Virus record (IMG/VR): IMGVR_UViG_3300042691_053984
Location: 1 to 64,000 of that record
DNA length: 64,000 nt
Origin: a virus
Direction: 5' to 3' (one strand)
In this document: positions 15,445-25,900 of the stretch, piece by piece
How the letters are laid out: every line of letters begins with the position of its first letter
Position numbering within the stretch: the first letter of the stretch is position 1
The notes under the pieces: model-generated
Seen by the model: the letters and a program-made list of their open reading frames with translations, nothing else
Databases searched by the model: none
What the model was told of the DNA's origin: nothing
Program-made: the position numbers and the translations under genes

Positions 15445-15681
15445 ATGAAGTTTACCGTGGGCGATCTGGTGTTTCTGTCACCCCTTTGTGGGGGTAAGGC
15501 AGAGCTTTCCTCAACACCGGTCTTTTCTTCCATAGAAGACAGCAGGATAGTTGGGTATTTTTACGGCGCTGAGATTGCAGTCGTGATTGACGTGAACTTG
15601 AACGACTGTAGCTCTGTGCTGGTCCTTACCCAAGGCACGTTGGGATGGCTTGCGGGGGCCTGGATAAAGCGGGTAGCCTAG
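15445..15681 (+). CDS. Small hypothetical protein, beta-rich
   Basis: 78 residues from ATG 15445, which has no ribosome binding site. It starts MKFTVGDLVFLSPLCGGKAE, a pattern often seen in small SH3-like beta barrels (KFTVGDLVFL with later VVIDV and VLVLTQG strands). The 3' end overlaps the convergent fibre gene end at 15678 by 4 nt. Function unknown. Confidence 0.55.
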   Translation: MKFTVGDLVFLSPLCGGKAELSSTPVFSSIEDSRIVGYFYGAEIAVVIDVNLNDCSSVLVLTQGTLGWLAGAWIKRVA

Positions 15682-16451
15682 AGAATCGGTACTTCTGCCG
15701 TAAATGATGCGCGAAACTCTGATTGACCAGCTATGGGAAACATAGTGTCTTCACTACCACCAGGTCCACCCCATGTCGCCGGTGTTCCTGAGGTAGTTGC
15801 ATTGGGCATTCCGACAAGTATCATAGATCCCGTCGTAAATGGTATGACAGCGACAGGGACACCGCCCAGAGTGGTGTTCCCGGTGATCAATCCGGTTCCG
15901 ATGGATATACCGTCAAGCCATTTTAACGAGGTTGATCCCGTTGGCGCCACCTGAGTATCTATCGTAAACTCACCGGGCATACTGATCCTGTAGGCACCGT
16001 AACCGCTAGATCCGCCAGACGTGGAGTCGTAAGACAAATTGAACATCAACGTCAGTTTCTTTCCTAGTCGGCAGTATTTACCGTGAAGGTAACGAGTCGT
16101 AGGAAGCGAAAGATTCACCGGTGTTGATGTGACAGTGGGGGTGTATGACGCCCAGTGGTTTGCGACGTCAAGAGATCCACTTATCATCACACCCCCAGAA
16201 AAGACAGATACGCTCCTATTCGCAGAACCCGTGCTGACGAGCAGAAACGTATCTGATCCCATAGATCCTGATCCAAACACTGTTGGATTAAGGAACCTAA
16301 AAACAGAAGAGGAAGACCCATTTGAGACCTCAATGTCTCCTGTCGGCGAAACTTCAATTCTTGCAGTTCCACCTAAAGACCCTGTGAACTCGATGGTTGG
16401 GTTTCCCTCACCCTCTAGTTCTTTAGGTTTTATGACAATGCTTTTTGGCAT
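15678..16451 (-). CDS. Short tail-fibre or virion surface protein
   Basis: 257 residues; GGAAGG is 6 nt before ATG 16451. The N-terminus (SIVIKPKELEGEGNPTIEFT) matches that of the 2147-residue fibre encoded next door (LIIKPGRLTGGDPRVEFTG), so both likely attach to the same site. A neck element (GSMGSDTFLLVSTGSANRS) matches those in the larger fibres. The C-terminal domain from about residue 110 (YTPTVTSTPVNLSLPTTRYL) is related to the one in the gene at 37051 and is probably a receptor-binding or trimerising beta domain. It is downstream of the larger fibres on the same strand. Confidence 0.7.
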   Translation of the reverse strand: MPKSIVIKPKELEGEGNPTIEFTGSLGGTARIEVSPTGDIEVSNGSSSSVFRFLNPTVFGSGSMGSDTFLLVSTGSANRSVSVFSGGVMISGSLDVANHWASYTPTVTSTPVNLSLPTTRYLHGKYCRLGKKLTLMFNLSYDSTSGGSSGYGAYRISMPGEFTIDTQVAPTGSTSLKWLDGISIGTGLITGNTTLGGVPVAVIPFTTGSMILVGMPNATTSGTPATWGGPGGSEDTMFPIAGQSEFRASFTAEVPIL

Positions 16452-16474
16452 AATGGGCCTTCCTCTCTCTTCAG

Positions 16475-16484
16475 TTAATTATAT
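16475..16484 (-). promoter_or_regulatory. Late-type promoter box ATATAATTAA (minus strand)
   Basis: Read on the minus strand, ATATAATTAA lies about 25-30 nt before ATG 16451, similar to the boxes before the other fibre operons. It overlaps the 3' end of the upstream gene. Confidence 0.35.
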
Positions 16485-19400
16485 CAGACTTTCACGTATT
16501 CCACGTCGAACGTTACGTCTCTTCTCTGCGCCTGCACGAAGTAGAAGAAGTCGACGACCTCTCCTTCCACATGGAGCGTGATCCTCTCCGGTGACACTGA
16601 AGTCACGTAGAAAGACTGCATGCCTCCAATCGGGGTGATCTGCACAGTGACAGAGTCAGGGAACACGAGGTTTGTCCAGTACTCTGGGAGCACGATCTCC
16701 GTTGAGCTTGAACGTCCTCTCGCGTAGATACCATGCTCAGGTCCTTCAAGAGAGCCGTACTGTAGCTTCCAGCCTGGTTTGCTTGGGTGGTCGATGACGA
16801 AGCTCTTGGAGCTTGCCTTCAAGGACCCGCTGACAGTAAGGTCGCCGTCGAAGAGCGAGACGTTGGCGGCGCCTTGCGATCCGACGTAGAAGAACGTGTC
16901 GGAGTTCACTGAACCCGAACCGATCATCACGTGGCCTTCGTTCACGATGAAGATGTCTCTTCTTCCACCGCCTTCGCTACCGTTGCCCACCACGAGGAGA
17001 GAATCGGAGTTGTTCAGCTTGTTGTACTTTCCGAAAACGGCCTGCGCAGAGCCAGAGGCAACAACGTATTCGCCTGAGGCGAACGCGTAGTTGCCTGCCG
17101 CCACGGACCCGAGCCCCATCGTGGTTGATCCGTACCCACTTGCCAAGGTCGCGACACCACCAGCGTGTGAGAAGTTACCCAATGCGGTCGTATCTTTACC
17201 TTCAGCGTGAGAACCGATTCCCGTCGCCAATGAGCCGCTACCTTCGGCATGTGAGGCTTCACCGCGGGCTACTGTGAACACACCTTCAGCGTGTGACCAA
17301 GAGCCGGATGTTGTCGTCGCCTTACCTTCAGCATGTGACCATGAGCCAGAGGCAATCGTTGACCATCCTTCAGCGTGCGAGTAGTTGGCCGGAGCTGATG
17401 TCAAGAATCCTTCAGCGTGAGCCGCGACACCCATCGCCAATGAACCGCTGCCTTCCGCGTGAGAGCCTGCACCACCTGCCGTCGTCAAGTCACCTTCCGC
17501 GTGAGCGAACAGGCCTGACGCCAGAGAGAACCTGCCTTCCGCGTGAGCATAGTCGGCCGAGCCCGTCGACATGTAACCTTCCGCGTGAGAAGCCTCACCA
17601 ATCGCCACGGTCTCTCGTCCTTCCGCGTGGGCATAATCCCCGCCGGACCAGACATCTCCTGCACCCATGATGCCTGTCTTGGTATCATATCCTTCCGCGT
17701 GAGAACCTAAACCGAAGGCAATCGTGTTCCATCCTTCCGCGTGGGCGGAATCACCGCCTGACCACCCAGACGAACCTGAGGCACCTGTCTGGGTACTAGT
17801 TCCTTCCGCGTGAGAACCTCCACCGAAGGCAATCGTATTGCCTCCTTCTGCGTGAGCATCGTTTCCACCCACCCAGACATCATCTGCACCCATGACACCT
17901 GTCTTGGTGTTGTATCCTTCCGCGTGAGAGCTTTGACCGAAGGCAATCGTGTTCCATCCTTCCGCGTGGGCATAGTTGCCACCAGACCACCCAGACGAAC
18001 CTGAGGCACCTGTTTGGGTACTAGTTCCTTCAGCGTGAGAACCTGCACCGAAGGCAGTCGTGCTGTTTCCTTCTGCGTGGGCATAGTTACCACCCGTCCA
18101 GACATCATCTGCACCCATGACACCTGTCTTGGTCCCAGCTCCTTCCGCGTGAGAGCTTTGACCGAAGGCAGTCGTGCTCTCTCCTTCCGCATGGGCGGAA
18201 TCACCGCCAGACCACCCAGCTGAACCTGAGGCACCTGTCTTGGTATCATATCCTTCCGCGTGAGAACTTAGACCGAAGGCAATCGTGGTGCTGCCTTCCG
18301 CGTGGGCATTGCCTCCACCGCTCCGGACTCCTTCGTAGTTTGTTGCTCCAGTCTGGGTCTGATACCCTTCCGCATGGGACGAGAGACCCGTAGCAATGCT
18401 CAAATTCCCGTTCGCCAGCGAGCCCGTGAGGAACACCGTGCCTCCCGCGAAAGTGAAGGCCGAAGACGCCGCAAATGCACCACCGTTGTTGTACTGGATT
18501 CCGGTGTCCGGCGATCCAGGTGTCGTAGTCGCCGTGGACGTGATGGTCACTGCACCGTTCGACTCCGAAGAAATCGAGATGCCCGTTCCGGCGATGAGGT
18601 ACGAAGTTCCGTCTGCGAGCGTCGTCAGTGAACCTGACAGGCCCTCGTTGAACTTCACCGCACCTGTGAACGTCGAGCCTGAGATCGTGGCAACCACACT
18701 GTTGTTGACGCTGAGTGTGTAGGCGCCGTTTGCACCACTGTCTGTCGACACGAGGCCTGTGCCCATCGTCAGTTGACGCTCATTTGTGAGCGTTCCATCG
18801 TATCCCAAGGTCAGGTAAGATGCACCGACCGGTGCGCTCGATGGAACAGTCGCAGCGATTGTAACCGACCCGTTCGACTCAGTCGTCAGCGTGATGTTTG
18901 CCCCCGCCTTGAGGTAGTCGCTTCCGTCAGCCAGCTTCGTCAACGAACCGCTGAAGCCGAGGCTCGCAGTGATGATCGAGGCCTGCAGTTTGGCGACCTG
19001 AAGGTTGGAGTATGAAGTGAGTGCAACCGGTAAGCTGCCTGTCGCGGACGAAGCCGTCCTGCCCAGGGCAAACTCGTCGGCCGTCTCCTTCCACAGGAAG
19101 GCCACATTGTCCTCTCCCGATAGACCCATGATGAGACCTCTGTCACCGACAGGCGCCGCGATGGTACCTGAGGCAAAACCGAGACCGACCACGGAGTCAG
19201 ACACTTCGAGGTTCGTGGTGTTCACGGTGACGAACAATCCGTTTACGATGAGGTCACCTGCCACCACTGCGTTCTGCACGCTGAGGGTGTCCGTGTCCTT
19301 GTTGAAGGTGAAGGTTGAGTCACCCGCAAATGAATTGTTGTCGTTGAACTGGACCTGTGTCGTGGATCCACCCGCGTTCGTCGTGGCTGTCGAGGCGATC

Positions 19401-22400
19401 TCGATCCACCCACCTGAACCTGTCGTCACGGTGATGGCTGCACCCGCACGGATGTAGGACGTCCCGTCCACGAGCTGTGTCAGTGAGCCTGACAGGCCCT
19501 CGTTGAACTTCACCACACCTGTAAAAGTGGACCCAGAGATCGTAGCCACCACACTGTTGTTGATGCCCACCGTGTAGTTTCCGCCGAGACCGCCATCGGT
19601 TGATACGAGACCTGTACCCATGGTGAAGACGCGCTCATTCGTGAGGGCGCCGTTGAGTCCCAATGTCAGGTATGAAGCGCCGGCCGGTGCCAGTCCCGTC
19701 GTGGCAATTGTCACTGACCCATTTGACTCCGTCGTCAGTGCGATGTTGGCTCCTGCCTTGAGGTAGTCGCTATCGTCTGCAAGCTTTGTCAGAGAACCAG
19801 ATAGGCCTTCGTTGAACTTCACCACACCTGTGAAAGTGGACCCAGAGATCGTCGCCACCACACTGTTGTTGACACTGAGTGTATAGGCGCCGTTTGCTCC
19901 TCCGTCGTTAGAAAGAAGCCCTGTTCCCATCGTCAGTTGACGCTCATTCGTGAGCGTTCCATCGTATCCCAAGGTCAGGTAAGACGCGCCGACCGGAGCG
20001 CTTGATGGCACTGTTGCAGCGATCGTCACCGCGCCGTTTGACTCCGTCGTCAGTGTGATATTGGCACCTGCCTTGAGGTAGTCGCTTCCGTCAACCAACT
20101 TTGTCAGAGAACCACTGAAACCCAAGCTTGCAGTGATGATCGAGGCCTGTAGGTTGGCGACGTGAAGGTTCGAGTACGAGTTGAGAGAGATCGGTAGGCT
20201 GCCCGTCGAGCTGGCGCTCGTCCGACCCAACGCAAATTCATCAGCGACCTCCTTCCACAGCAATGCCACGTTATCCTCATTCTGCAGACCCATGATGAGG
20301 CCTCTATCACCTGCAGGTGCCGCGAGGGTGCCTGAGGCAAATCCGAGTCCGATCACCGAGTCTGATACTTCGAGGTTTGTGGAATTGACTGTGACGAATG
20401 TACCGTTGACCGTGAGGTCTCCGGCCACAATCACATTCTGCACGTTCAAGGTGTCAGTATCCTTGTTGAAGGTGAAGGTTGAGTCACCTGCGAAGGCATT
20501 GCTGTCGTTGAACTGTACCTGTGTCGTGGAACCGCCTGCGTTTGTCGTGGCCGTCGAGGCAATCTCGATCCAACCGCCCGAGCCCGTCGTCACAGTGATG
20601 GCTGCACCCGCACGGATGTAGGACGTGCCGTCCACGAGCTGTGTCAGTGAGCCTGACAGGCCCTCGTTGAACTTCACCACACCTGTGAAGGTTGATCCAG
20701 AGATCGTGGCCACCACATTGTTGTTGATTCCGATCGTGTAAGCACCGTTTGCTCCGCCGTCGGTGGACAAGAGACCTGTGCCCATCGTCAGTTGACGCTC
20801 ATTCGTGAGCGTTCCATCATAGCCCAACGTCAGGTAAGATGCACCGACCGGAGCGCTTGATGGCACCGTCGCAGCGATCGTAACTGACCCATTCGACTCC
20901 GTCGTCAAGGTGACGTTGGCACCTGCCCTCAGATAGTCGCTACCATCAACCAACTTCGTCAATGAACCGCTGAGGCCCACAGCAAACCTGCCTGTGCCTG
21001 ACACATAGGTGTTGCCTGCAAAGGTGGCCGTGTTTCTGGCTCCTTGCGTTCCTACGTACAGGAACGTGTCTGTACCCAGCGAGGCGGACCCGATCATCAC
21101 GTTGTCAGGGTTGACGAGGAAGATGTCGTTCCGGTCGTTGTTGGCAGTGCCATCTCCAACGATGAACAGGGAGTCTGTGTTACCCGTCTTGTTCCATCGA
21201 CCCACCACATTCTGGCCAACGCCTGCTGCGATAGTACCCACGCCTGCTGCGTGAGAGTAGTTGGCTGACGCAGTAGTCAGAGTGCCCTCTGCGTGTGAAG
21301 CTTGCCCCGAAGCCAGTGTGCGCCACCCTTCGGCATGCGCGGAATCACCTGACGCCGTGGTGAAGTAACCCTCTGCGTGAGAGTAGAAACCGGTAAATTC
21401 AGCACCTGCCAGGGTACCGTAACCCTCTGCGTGTGAATATTGACCTGCGGCAGTAGTGAAGCCACCTTCAGAGTGCGCATTAGAATTTGAGGCCGTAGTG
21501 TAATAACCCTCTGCGTGAGCCCACGAACCCTCTGAGAGAGAGCCAAATCCTTCCGCGTGAGAGAAGTTACCCAGTGCTCTCGTCCCGTCACCTTCTGCAT
21601 GGGAAGCCACACCTTCGGCAATGGAGTACCATCCTTCCGCATGAGAGTTCTGGCCCGAAGCGATGGACCCCTCACCGTTCGCTAGCGAACCAGTGAGGAA
21701 CACCGTGTTGCTGGCAAACGTAAAGTCAGCCGATGCCGCAAAGGCGCCGCCGCTGTTGAACTGGATGCCTGTCTCGGGGGATCCGGGCGTCGTGGTAGAC
21801 GTGATGGTCACCGCGCCGTTCGACTCCGACGTGACCGTGATCCCTGCACCTGCGCGCAGGTAGGACGTCCCGTCCGTAAGAGTTGTCAGAGAACCAGATA
21901 AACCTTCATTGAACTTCACTGCGCCCGTGAAGGTTGAACCAGAGATCGTCGCCACCACACCGTTGTTGATGCCCACGGTAAAGTTTCCACCTGCACCACC
22001 GTCAGTGGCAACAAGACCCGTTCCTGCCGTAAAAACCCTCTCATTGTCGAGGCTTGCGTCTGACGCAAGCGTCAAGAACTGAGCAGTCGGTGCAGCGCCT
22101 CCCGCAGCCGAGATCGTCACCTGACCCAACCCACCAGTTGTCAACGTGATGTTGGCGCCTGCCCTGAGGTAGTCGCTGCCGTCAACCAACTTCGTCAGAG
22201 AACCGCTGAAGCCCAGGCTTGCCGTGATGATGGCACCCTGGATGTTGGCGACTCGTAGGTTTGCGTAGGAAGAAAGCGCGACCGGAAGGCTTCCCGTGGC
22301 CGAAGATGCAGTCCTGCCCAACGCAAATTCATCTTGTGCCTCCTTCCACAGGAGGGCCACGTTGTCCTCGTTGCTGAGGCCCATGATGAGGCCCCTGTCA

Positions 22401-22927
22401 CCCACCGGGGCTGCGATTGTGCCGGACGCAAATCCCAGACCGACGACGGAGTCGTTCACCTCGAGGTTCGTGGTGTTGACAGTGACGAACGTTCCGTTCA
22501 CCGTGAGGTCGCCCGCGACCACCACGTTTTGTACACTGAGGGTGTCAGTGTCCTTGTTGAAAGTGAACGTGGAATCTCCGCCAAAGGTTCCACCGTCGTT
22601 AAATTGGACGCCGTTTGAGGTGGCTGCAGGGGCCACCGTGGATGCGATCGTGACCGCGCCGTTCGACTCCGTCGTCAGCGAGATGCCCGCTCCTGCGCGG
22701 AGGTAGTCGCTGCCGTCGTCGAGCTTCGTCAACGAACCCGTGAGGCCTTGAGCCACGACGAGTGGCCCCCCCTCGAATGTGAAAGCCTGACCTGTTTCGT
22801 CAAGCGTGAATGTCATGGCGCCTTGCGCGCCGATCGTGAGACTTGAAGTCCCACCAGCTGAACCGGTGAACTCGACGCGCGGATCGCCGCCCGTCAACCT
22901 ACCTGGTTTAATGATTAAGTCTGACAT
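16484..22927 (-). CDS. Giant modular tail-fibre protein (2147 residues) with YadA-like beta-roll repeats
   Basis: 2147 residues. Residues 1-80 match the N-terminal anchor of the gene at 15678. Then come repeated modules GLSGSLTKL-DGSDYL-AGA followed by LTTESNGSVTI and TLTNERQLTMGTGL. Two beta-roll regions follow (about 426-562 and 1510-1945) built of 14-residue SHAEG/AHAEG repeats, like the heads of YadA-type trimeric adhesins. The second region holds alternating 37- and 38-residue units. Neck elements (VVGRWNKTGNTDSLFIVGDG, GTDTFLYVGTQG) join modules. The C-terminal domain (from about 2040: KSFVIDHPSKPGWKLQYG) is shared with the gene at 22960. Probably a trimeric receptor-binding fibre. GGGAG lies 11 nt before ATG 22927. 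Confidence 0.85.
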   Translation of the reverse strand: MSDLIIKPGRLTGGDPRVEFTGSAGGTSSLTIGAQGAMTFTLDETGQAFTFEGGPLVVAQGLTGSLTKLDDGSDYLRAGAGISLTTESNGAVTIASTVAPAATSNGVQFNDGGTFGGDSTFTFNKDTDTLSVQNVVVAGDLTVNGTFVTVNTTNLEVNDSVVGLGFASGTIAAPVGDRGLIMGLSNEDNVALLWKEAQDEFALGRTASSATGSLPVALSSYANLRVANIQGAIITASLGFSGSLTKLVDGSDYLRAGANITLTTGGLGQVTISAAGGAAPTAQFLTLASDASLDNERVFTAGTGLVATDGGAGGNFTVGINNGVVATISGSTFTGAVKFNEGLSGSLTTLTDGTSYLRAGAGITVTSESNGAVTITSTTTPGSPETGIQFNSGGAFAASADFTFASNTVFLTGSLANGEGSIASGQNSHAEGWYSIAEGVASHAEGDGTRALGNFSHAEGFGSLSEGSWAHAEGYYTTASNSNAHSEGGFTTAAGQYSHAEGYGTLAGAEFTGFYSHAEGYFTTASGDSAHAEGWRTLASGQASHAEGTLTTASANYSHAAGVGTIAAGVGQNVVGRWNKTGNTDSLFIVGDGTANNDRNDIFLVNPDNVMIGSASLGTDTFLYVGTQGARNTATFAGNTYVSGTGRFAVGLSGSLTKLVDGSDYLRAGANVTLTTESNGSVTIAATVPSSAPVGASYLTLGYDGTLTNERQLTMGTGLLSTDGGANGAYTIGINNNVVATISGSTFTGVVKFNEGLSGSLTQLVDGTSYIRAGAAITVTTGSGGWIEIASTATTNAGGSTTQVQFNDSNAFAGDSTFTFNKDTDTLNVQNVIVAGDLTVNGTFVTVNSTNLEVSDSVIGLGFASGTLAAPAGDRGLIMGLQNEDNVALLWKEVADEFALGRTSASSTGSLPISLNSYSNLHVANLQASIITASLGFSGSLTKLVDGSDYLKAGANITLTTESNGAVTIAATVPSSAPVGASYLTLGYDGTLTNERQLTMGTGLLSNDGGANGAYTLSVNNSVVATISGSTFTGVVKFNEGLSGSLTKLADDSDYLKAGANIALTTESNGSVTIATTGLAPAGASYLTLGLNGALTNERVFTMGTGLVSTDGGLGGNYTVGINNSVVATISGSTFTGVVKFNEGLSGSLTQLVDGTSYIRAGAAITVTTGSGGWIEIASTATTNAGGSTTQVQFNDNNSFAGDSTFTFNKDTDTLSVQNAVVAGDLIVNGLFVTVNTTNLEVSDSVVGLGFASGTIAAPVGDRGLIMGLSGEDNVAFLWKETADEFALGRTASSATGSLPVALTSYSNLQVAKLQASIITASLGFSGSLTKLADGSDYLKAGANITLTTESNGSVTIAATVPSSAPVGASYLTLGYDGTLTNERQLTMGTGLVSTDSGANGAYTLSVNNSVVATISGSTFTGAVKFNEGLSGSLTTLADGTSYLIAGTGISISSESNGAVTITSTATTTPGSPDTGIQYNNGGAFAASSAFTFAGGTVFLTGSLANGNLSIATGLSSHAEGYQTQTGATNYEGVRSGGGNAHAEGSTTIAFGLSSHAEGYDTKTGASGSAGWSGGDSAHAEGESTTAFGQSSHAEGAGTKTGVMGADDVWTGGNYAHAEGNSTTAFGAGSHAEGTSTQTGASGSSGWSGGNYAHAEGWNTIAFGQSSHAEGYNTKTGVMGADDVWVGGNDAHAEGGNTIAFGGGSHAEGTSTQTGASGSSGWSGGDSAHAEGWNTIAFGLGSHAEGYDTKTGIMGAGDVWSGGDYAHAEGRETVAIGEASHAEGYMSTGSADYAHAEGRFSLASGLFAHAEGDLTTAGGAGSHAEGSGSLAMGVAAHAEGFLTSAPANYSHAEGWSTIASGSWSHAEGKATTTSGSWSHAEGVFTVARGEASHAEGSGSLATGIGSHAEGKDTTALGNFSHAGGVATLASGYGSTTMGLGSVAAGNYAFASGEYVVASGSAQAVFGKYNKLNNSDSLLVVGNGSEGGGRRDIFIVNEGHVMIGSGSVNSDTFFYVGSQGAANVSLFDGDLTVSGSLKASSKSFVIDHPSKPGWKLQYGSLEGPEHGIYARGRSSSTEIVLPEYWTNLVFPDSVTVQITPIGGMQSFYVTSVSPERITLHVEGEVVDFFYFVQAQRRDVTFDVEYVKV
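17089..18400 (-). repeat. Coding repeats: SHAEG beta-roll, 37/38-residue tandem units
   Basis: Encodes 14-residue SHAEG/AHAEG repeats. From about 17630 to 18370 these are expanded into alternating 37- and 38-residue units (TKTGVMGADDVW type and TQTGASGSSGWSGG type), about 111 and 114 bp, with high DNA identity between copies. Confidence 0.8.
18762..18835 (-). repeat. Dispersed 70-bp class coding repeat (copy 1 of 3)
   Basis: This stretch (encoding TLGYDGTLTNERQLTMGTGL) recurs almost identically at about 19926-20000 and 20780-20853 in the same gene. Such direct repeats allow unequal recombination to lengthen or shorten the fibre. Confidence 0.7.
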
Positions 22928-22959
22928 GATGAGTGTTTCTCCCTTTGTGATTTGTTTGG

Positions 22960-25900
22960 TTAACCTTCGTACTCAACATCAAAAGTAAAGTCTGTTCTCT
23001 CTGCCTGGGCCTTGTAATAATATTCGATGTCGTTATCCAGGCATTCGACACTGAATTCTGAGATAGAGGTTGTAACCACGTAAATGACACTAGGAGACCC
23101 GATGGGTGTGAGGTGGACAGTGATGGAAGATTCGTCCACGAGGTTTTTCCAATATTCCGGTAGCTTGACAGTTCTTTCCTTCGTTCGACCCCTCACGTAC
23201 ACACCGTTCTCTGGTCCCTCAAGCGTCCCGTGACGCAGTTTCCAACCTGGTTTGTTTGGGTGTTCAATGACGAAGCTCTTCACGGTGGCGGCAAACTCAC
23301 CGTTCACTTCAAGTGCGTAATTTGGTGTGGAGGTATTGATACCTACCTTTGAATTGACGACAGACAATGTGCTGACGTTGTTACCATTCTTGACGTCAAG
23401 CGTGCCGCTGACGACCATATTTCCGTCGAAACGAGCGTTTGCGGCGGTTCCTTTTGTGCCCACATAGAAGAAAGTGTCGGGTGCTAGCGAGGCCGAACCA
23501 ACCATGACGGAACCGGAGTTGACGAGGAATATGTTACTTCTTTCTCCCAAACTACTGAACGGGCCTAAAGTGTTGGTTGGGGTCGGGTACCAGCCGTCCC
23601 CGTTGCCAACAATGAACAGGGAATCAGTATTCAGTCTGTTATATTTACCCACCACGGTCTGGTGGTTTCCCTGCGCAAAGGTGTACAAACCTCCTGCGTG
23701 CGAGTATTCTCCGAAAGCAAGGCATCCTTGGCCTTCTGCGTGAGAGTAATTGCCATAAGCGCGAGTGTACTGGCCTTCTGCGTGAGAAAAATTACCCGAT
23801 GCAGTCGTAATGCTGCCCTCTGTGTGGGAACCTTGACCAGACGCGAGTGTGTACGTGCCCTCTGCGTGGGCGGCGAAGGCGGATGCTGTGGTGAACCAAC
23901 CTTCGGCGTGAGAAGAACCACCTTGGGCTAACGTGTCAATGCCTTCGGCATGATCGCCGCTCGCTGCGGCACGAGTACGTACGCCTTCCGCGTGAGTGTA
24001 TGGTGCAGACGCCGTGGTGAGCCAACCTTCGGCGTGAGAGTAGTTGCCTTGCGCAAGAGTCAACCGGCCTTCGGCATGTGACCATTGACCTGAAGCAAGT
24101 GAACCTGAGCCCTCTGCGTGTGCGCCAAGGCCTGAGGCAACAGTGTTACCTCCTTCAGAGTGTGAGAATTGACCTGAAGCAAGTGAACCTGAGCCTTCCG
24201 CGTGGGCGGCCTGACCTTGTGCAACGTTTCTGAAACCTCTTGAGTGAGAGAAATCACCGGACGCTGTGGTGAGGTAGCCTTCCGAGTGAGCAGCCTGTCC
24301 TTGTGCCGTTGTCAACTCACCTTCTGCGTGAGAGAAATCACCGGACGCTACGGTGCGATAACCCTCAGTGTGAGCAGTCTGCCCTGATGCCACCGTCTCC
24401 TCTCCTTCTGCGTGCGCAAAAGAATTTGAAGCCGTCGTGAAGTAACCTTCTGCGTGAGAGTAGATGCCTTCCGCAAGCGTAAATTCTCCCTCTGCATGTG
24501 AGCCCAGGCCGGTTGCACGTGTCGAGTCTCCTTCGGCGTGGGCGTACCAGTCCGACGCCGTGGTGAAGTAACCTTCTGCGTGAGAGTAGTTGCCCTGCGC
24601 AAGCGTTTGCCAACCCTCCGCATGCGCGCTGATGCCCACTGCTACCGTGAGCAGACCTTCCGCGTGTGTGGCGCGTCCTTCTGCACGTGTCTTCTCTCCT
24701 TCTGCGTGCGCAGCGAGGGCACTGGCTGTTGTGTACAACCCCTCGGTGTGAGAGTAGGTGCCGTCAGCCCAAGTCCTATATCCTTCTGAGTGTGCACCAA
24801 AGCCGTCTGCAATGGTCTCGTGACCCTCTGCATGTGCAGAGGTATTTGAAGCCGTAGAAAGAAAACCCTCGGCGTGTGAATAGGGGCCTTGCGCGTGCGT
24901 CTGTTGACCCTCGGCGTGAGAATATACTCCCTCAGCTAAAGTGTTGTCTCCGATGGATAGCGACCCAGTCAAGAAAACAGTGTCGCTTGCAAATGTGAAA
25001 TTCGCGGTCGCGGCAAATACGCCGCCATTGTTAAATTGTATACCTGTGTCGGGGGCGCCGGGCGGCGTGCCCACAGCAGACGTGATAGTGATCGCCCCAT
25101 TAGATTCCGAGGTGATCGAGATTCCCGCTCCCGCAATCAGGTACGATGTACCGTCAATAAGCTGGGTGAGTGAGCCGCTTAGGCCCACCTCAAACCGGCC
25201 AGTTCCCGACACGTATGTATCACCCGCAAATGTGGCCGTCGTGGCCGAGCCCTGCGTTCCCACATAAAAGAAAGTATCTGTACCTATCGATGAAGATCCT
25301 ACCATCACCGAATCAGGATTTACGAGTAAGATGTCACGACGGTTGGCGTTCGAATCCCCGGTGCCATTTCCCACGACGAAGAGAGAATCCTCATTGTCAC
25401 GCTTGTTGTACTTTCCGACGACAGTCTGGCCTGAACCAGAGGCGATGGTAAACACGCCGCCTGCATGAGAGTAGGTGCCTACTGCCTCTGAACCCCAACC
25501 CTCGGCATGCGAAGCGCCTCCAGAGGCCGTTGCGTAAAATCCTTCGGCGTGAGCGTAGTTCCCAAGGGCCCGAGTCCTATATCCCTCAGAGTGAGATCCG
25601 CCTCCCTCTGCGTGGGTGTACTCACCCTCAGCGTGAGAAGAATCACCCGATCCTGTGGTAAAAAGGCCCTCAGAGTGAGATTGCTCTCCTGAAGCCAGTG
25701 TGTACCAGCCCTCTGCGTGGGCACGAATCTCTGATGCCACAGTTAGCGTGCCCTCGGCGTGCGTCGCCATGGCAGACGCACGTGTAGACCATCCCTCTGC
25801 GTGCGAAAAGATGCCAGACGCAGTCGTTAAATATCCCTCAGAGTGAGCAGAGTCCCCGGAAGCAAGTGTATTATCTCCCTCTGCGTGCGCGCCCCCTCCT

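Noticed and set aside
17089-18400. Regular repeats that could look like a CRISPR array
   Set aside because: The repeats are in frame and encode SHAEG beta-roll units of a fibre gene; unit lengths of 42, 111 and 114 bp have no unique spacers and there are no Cas genes nearby (the Cas4-like nuclease is 35 kb away).
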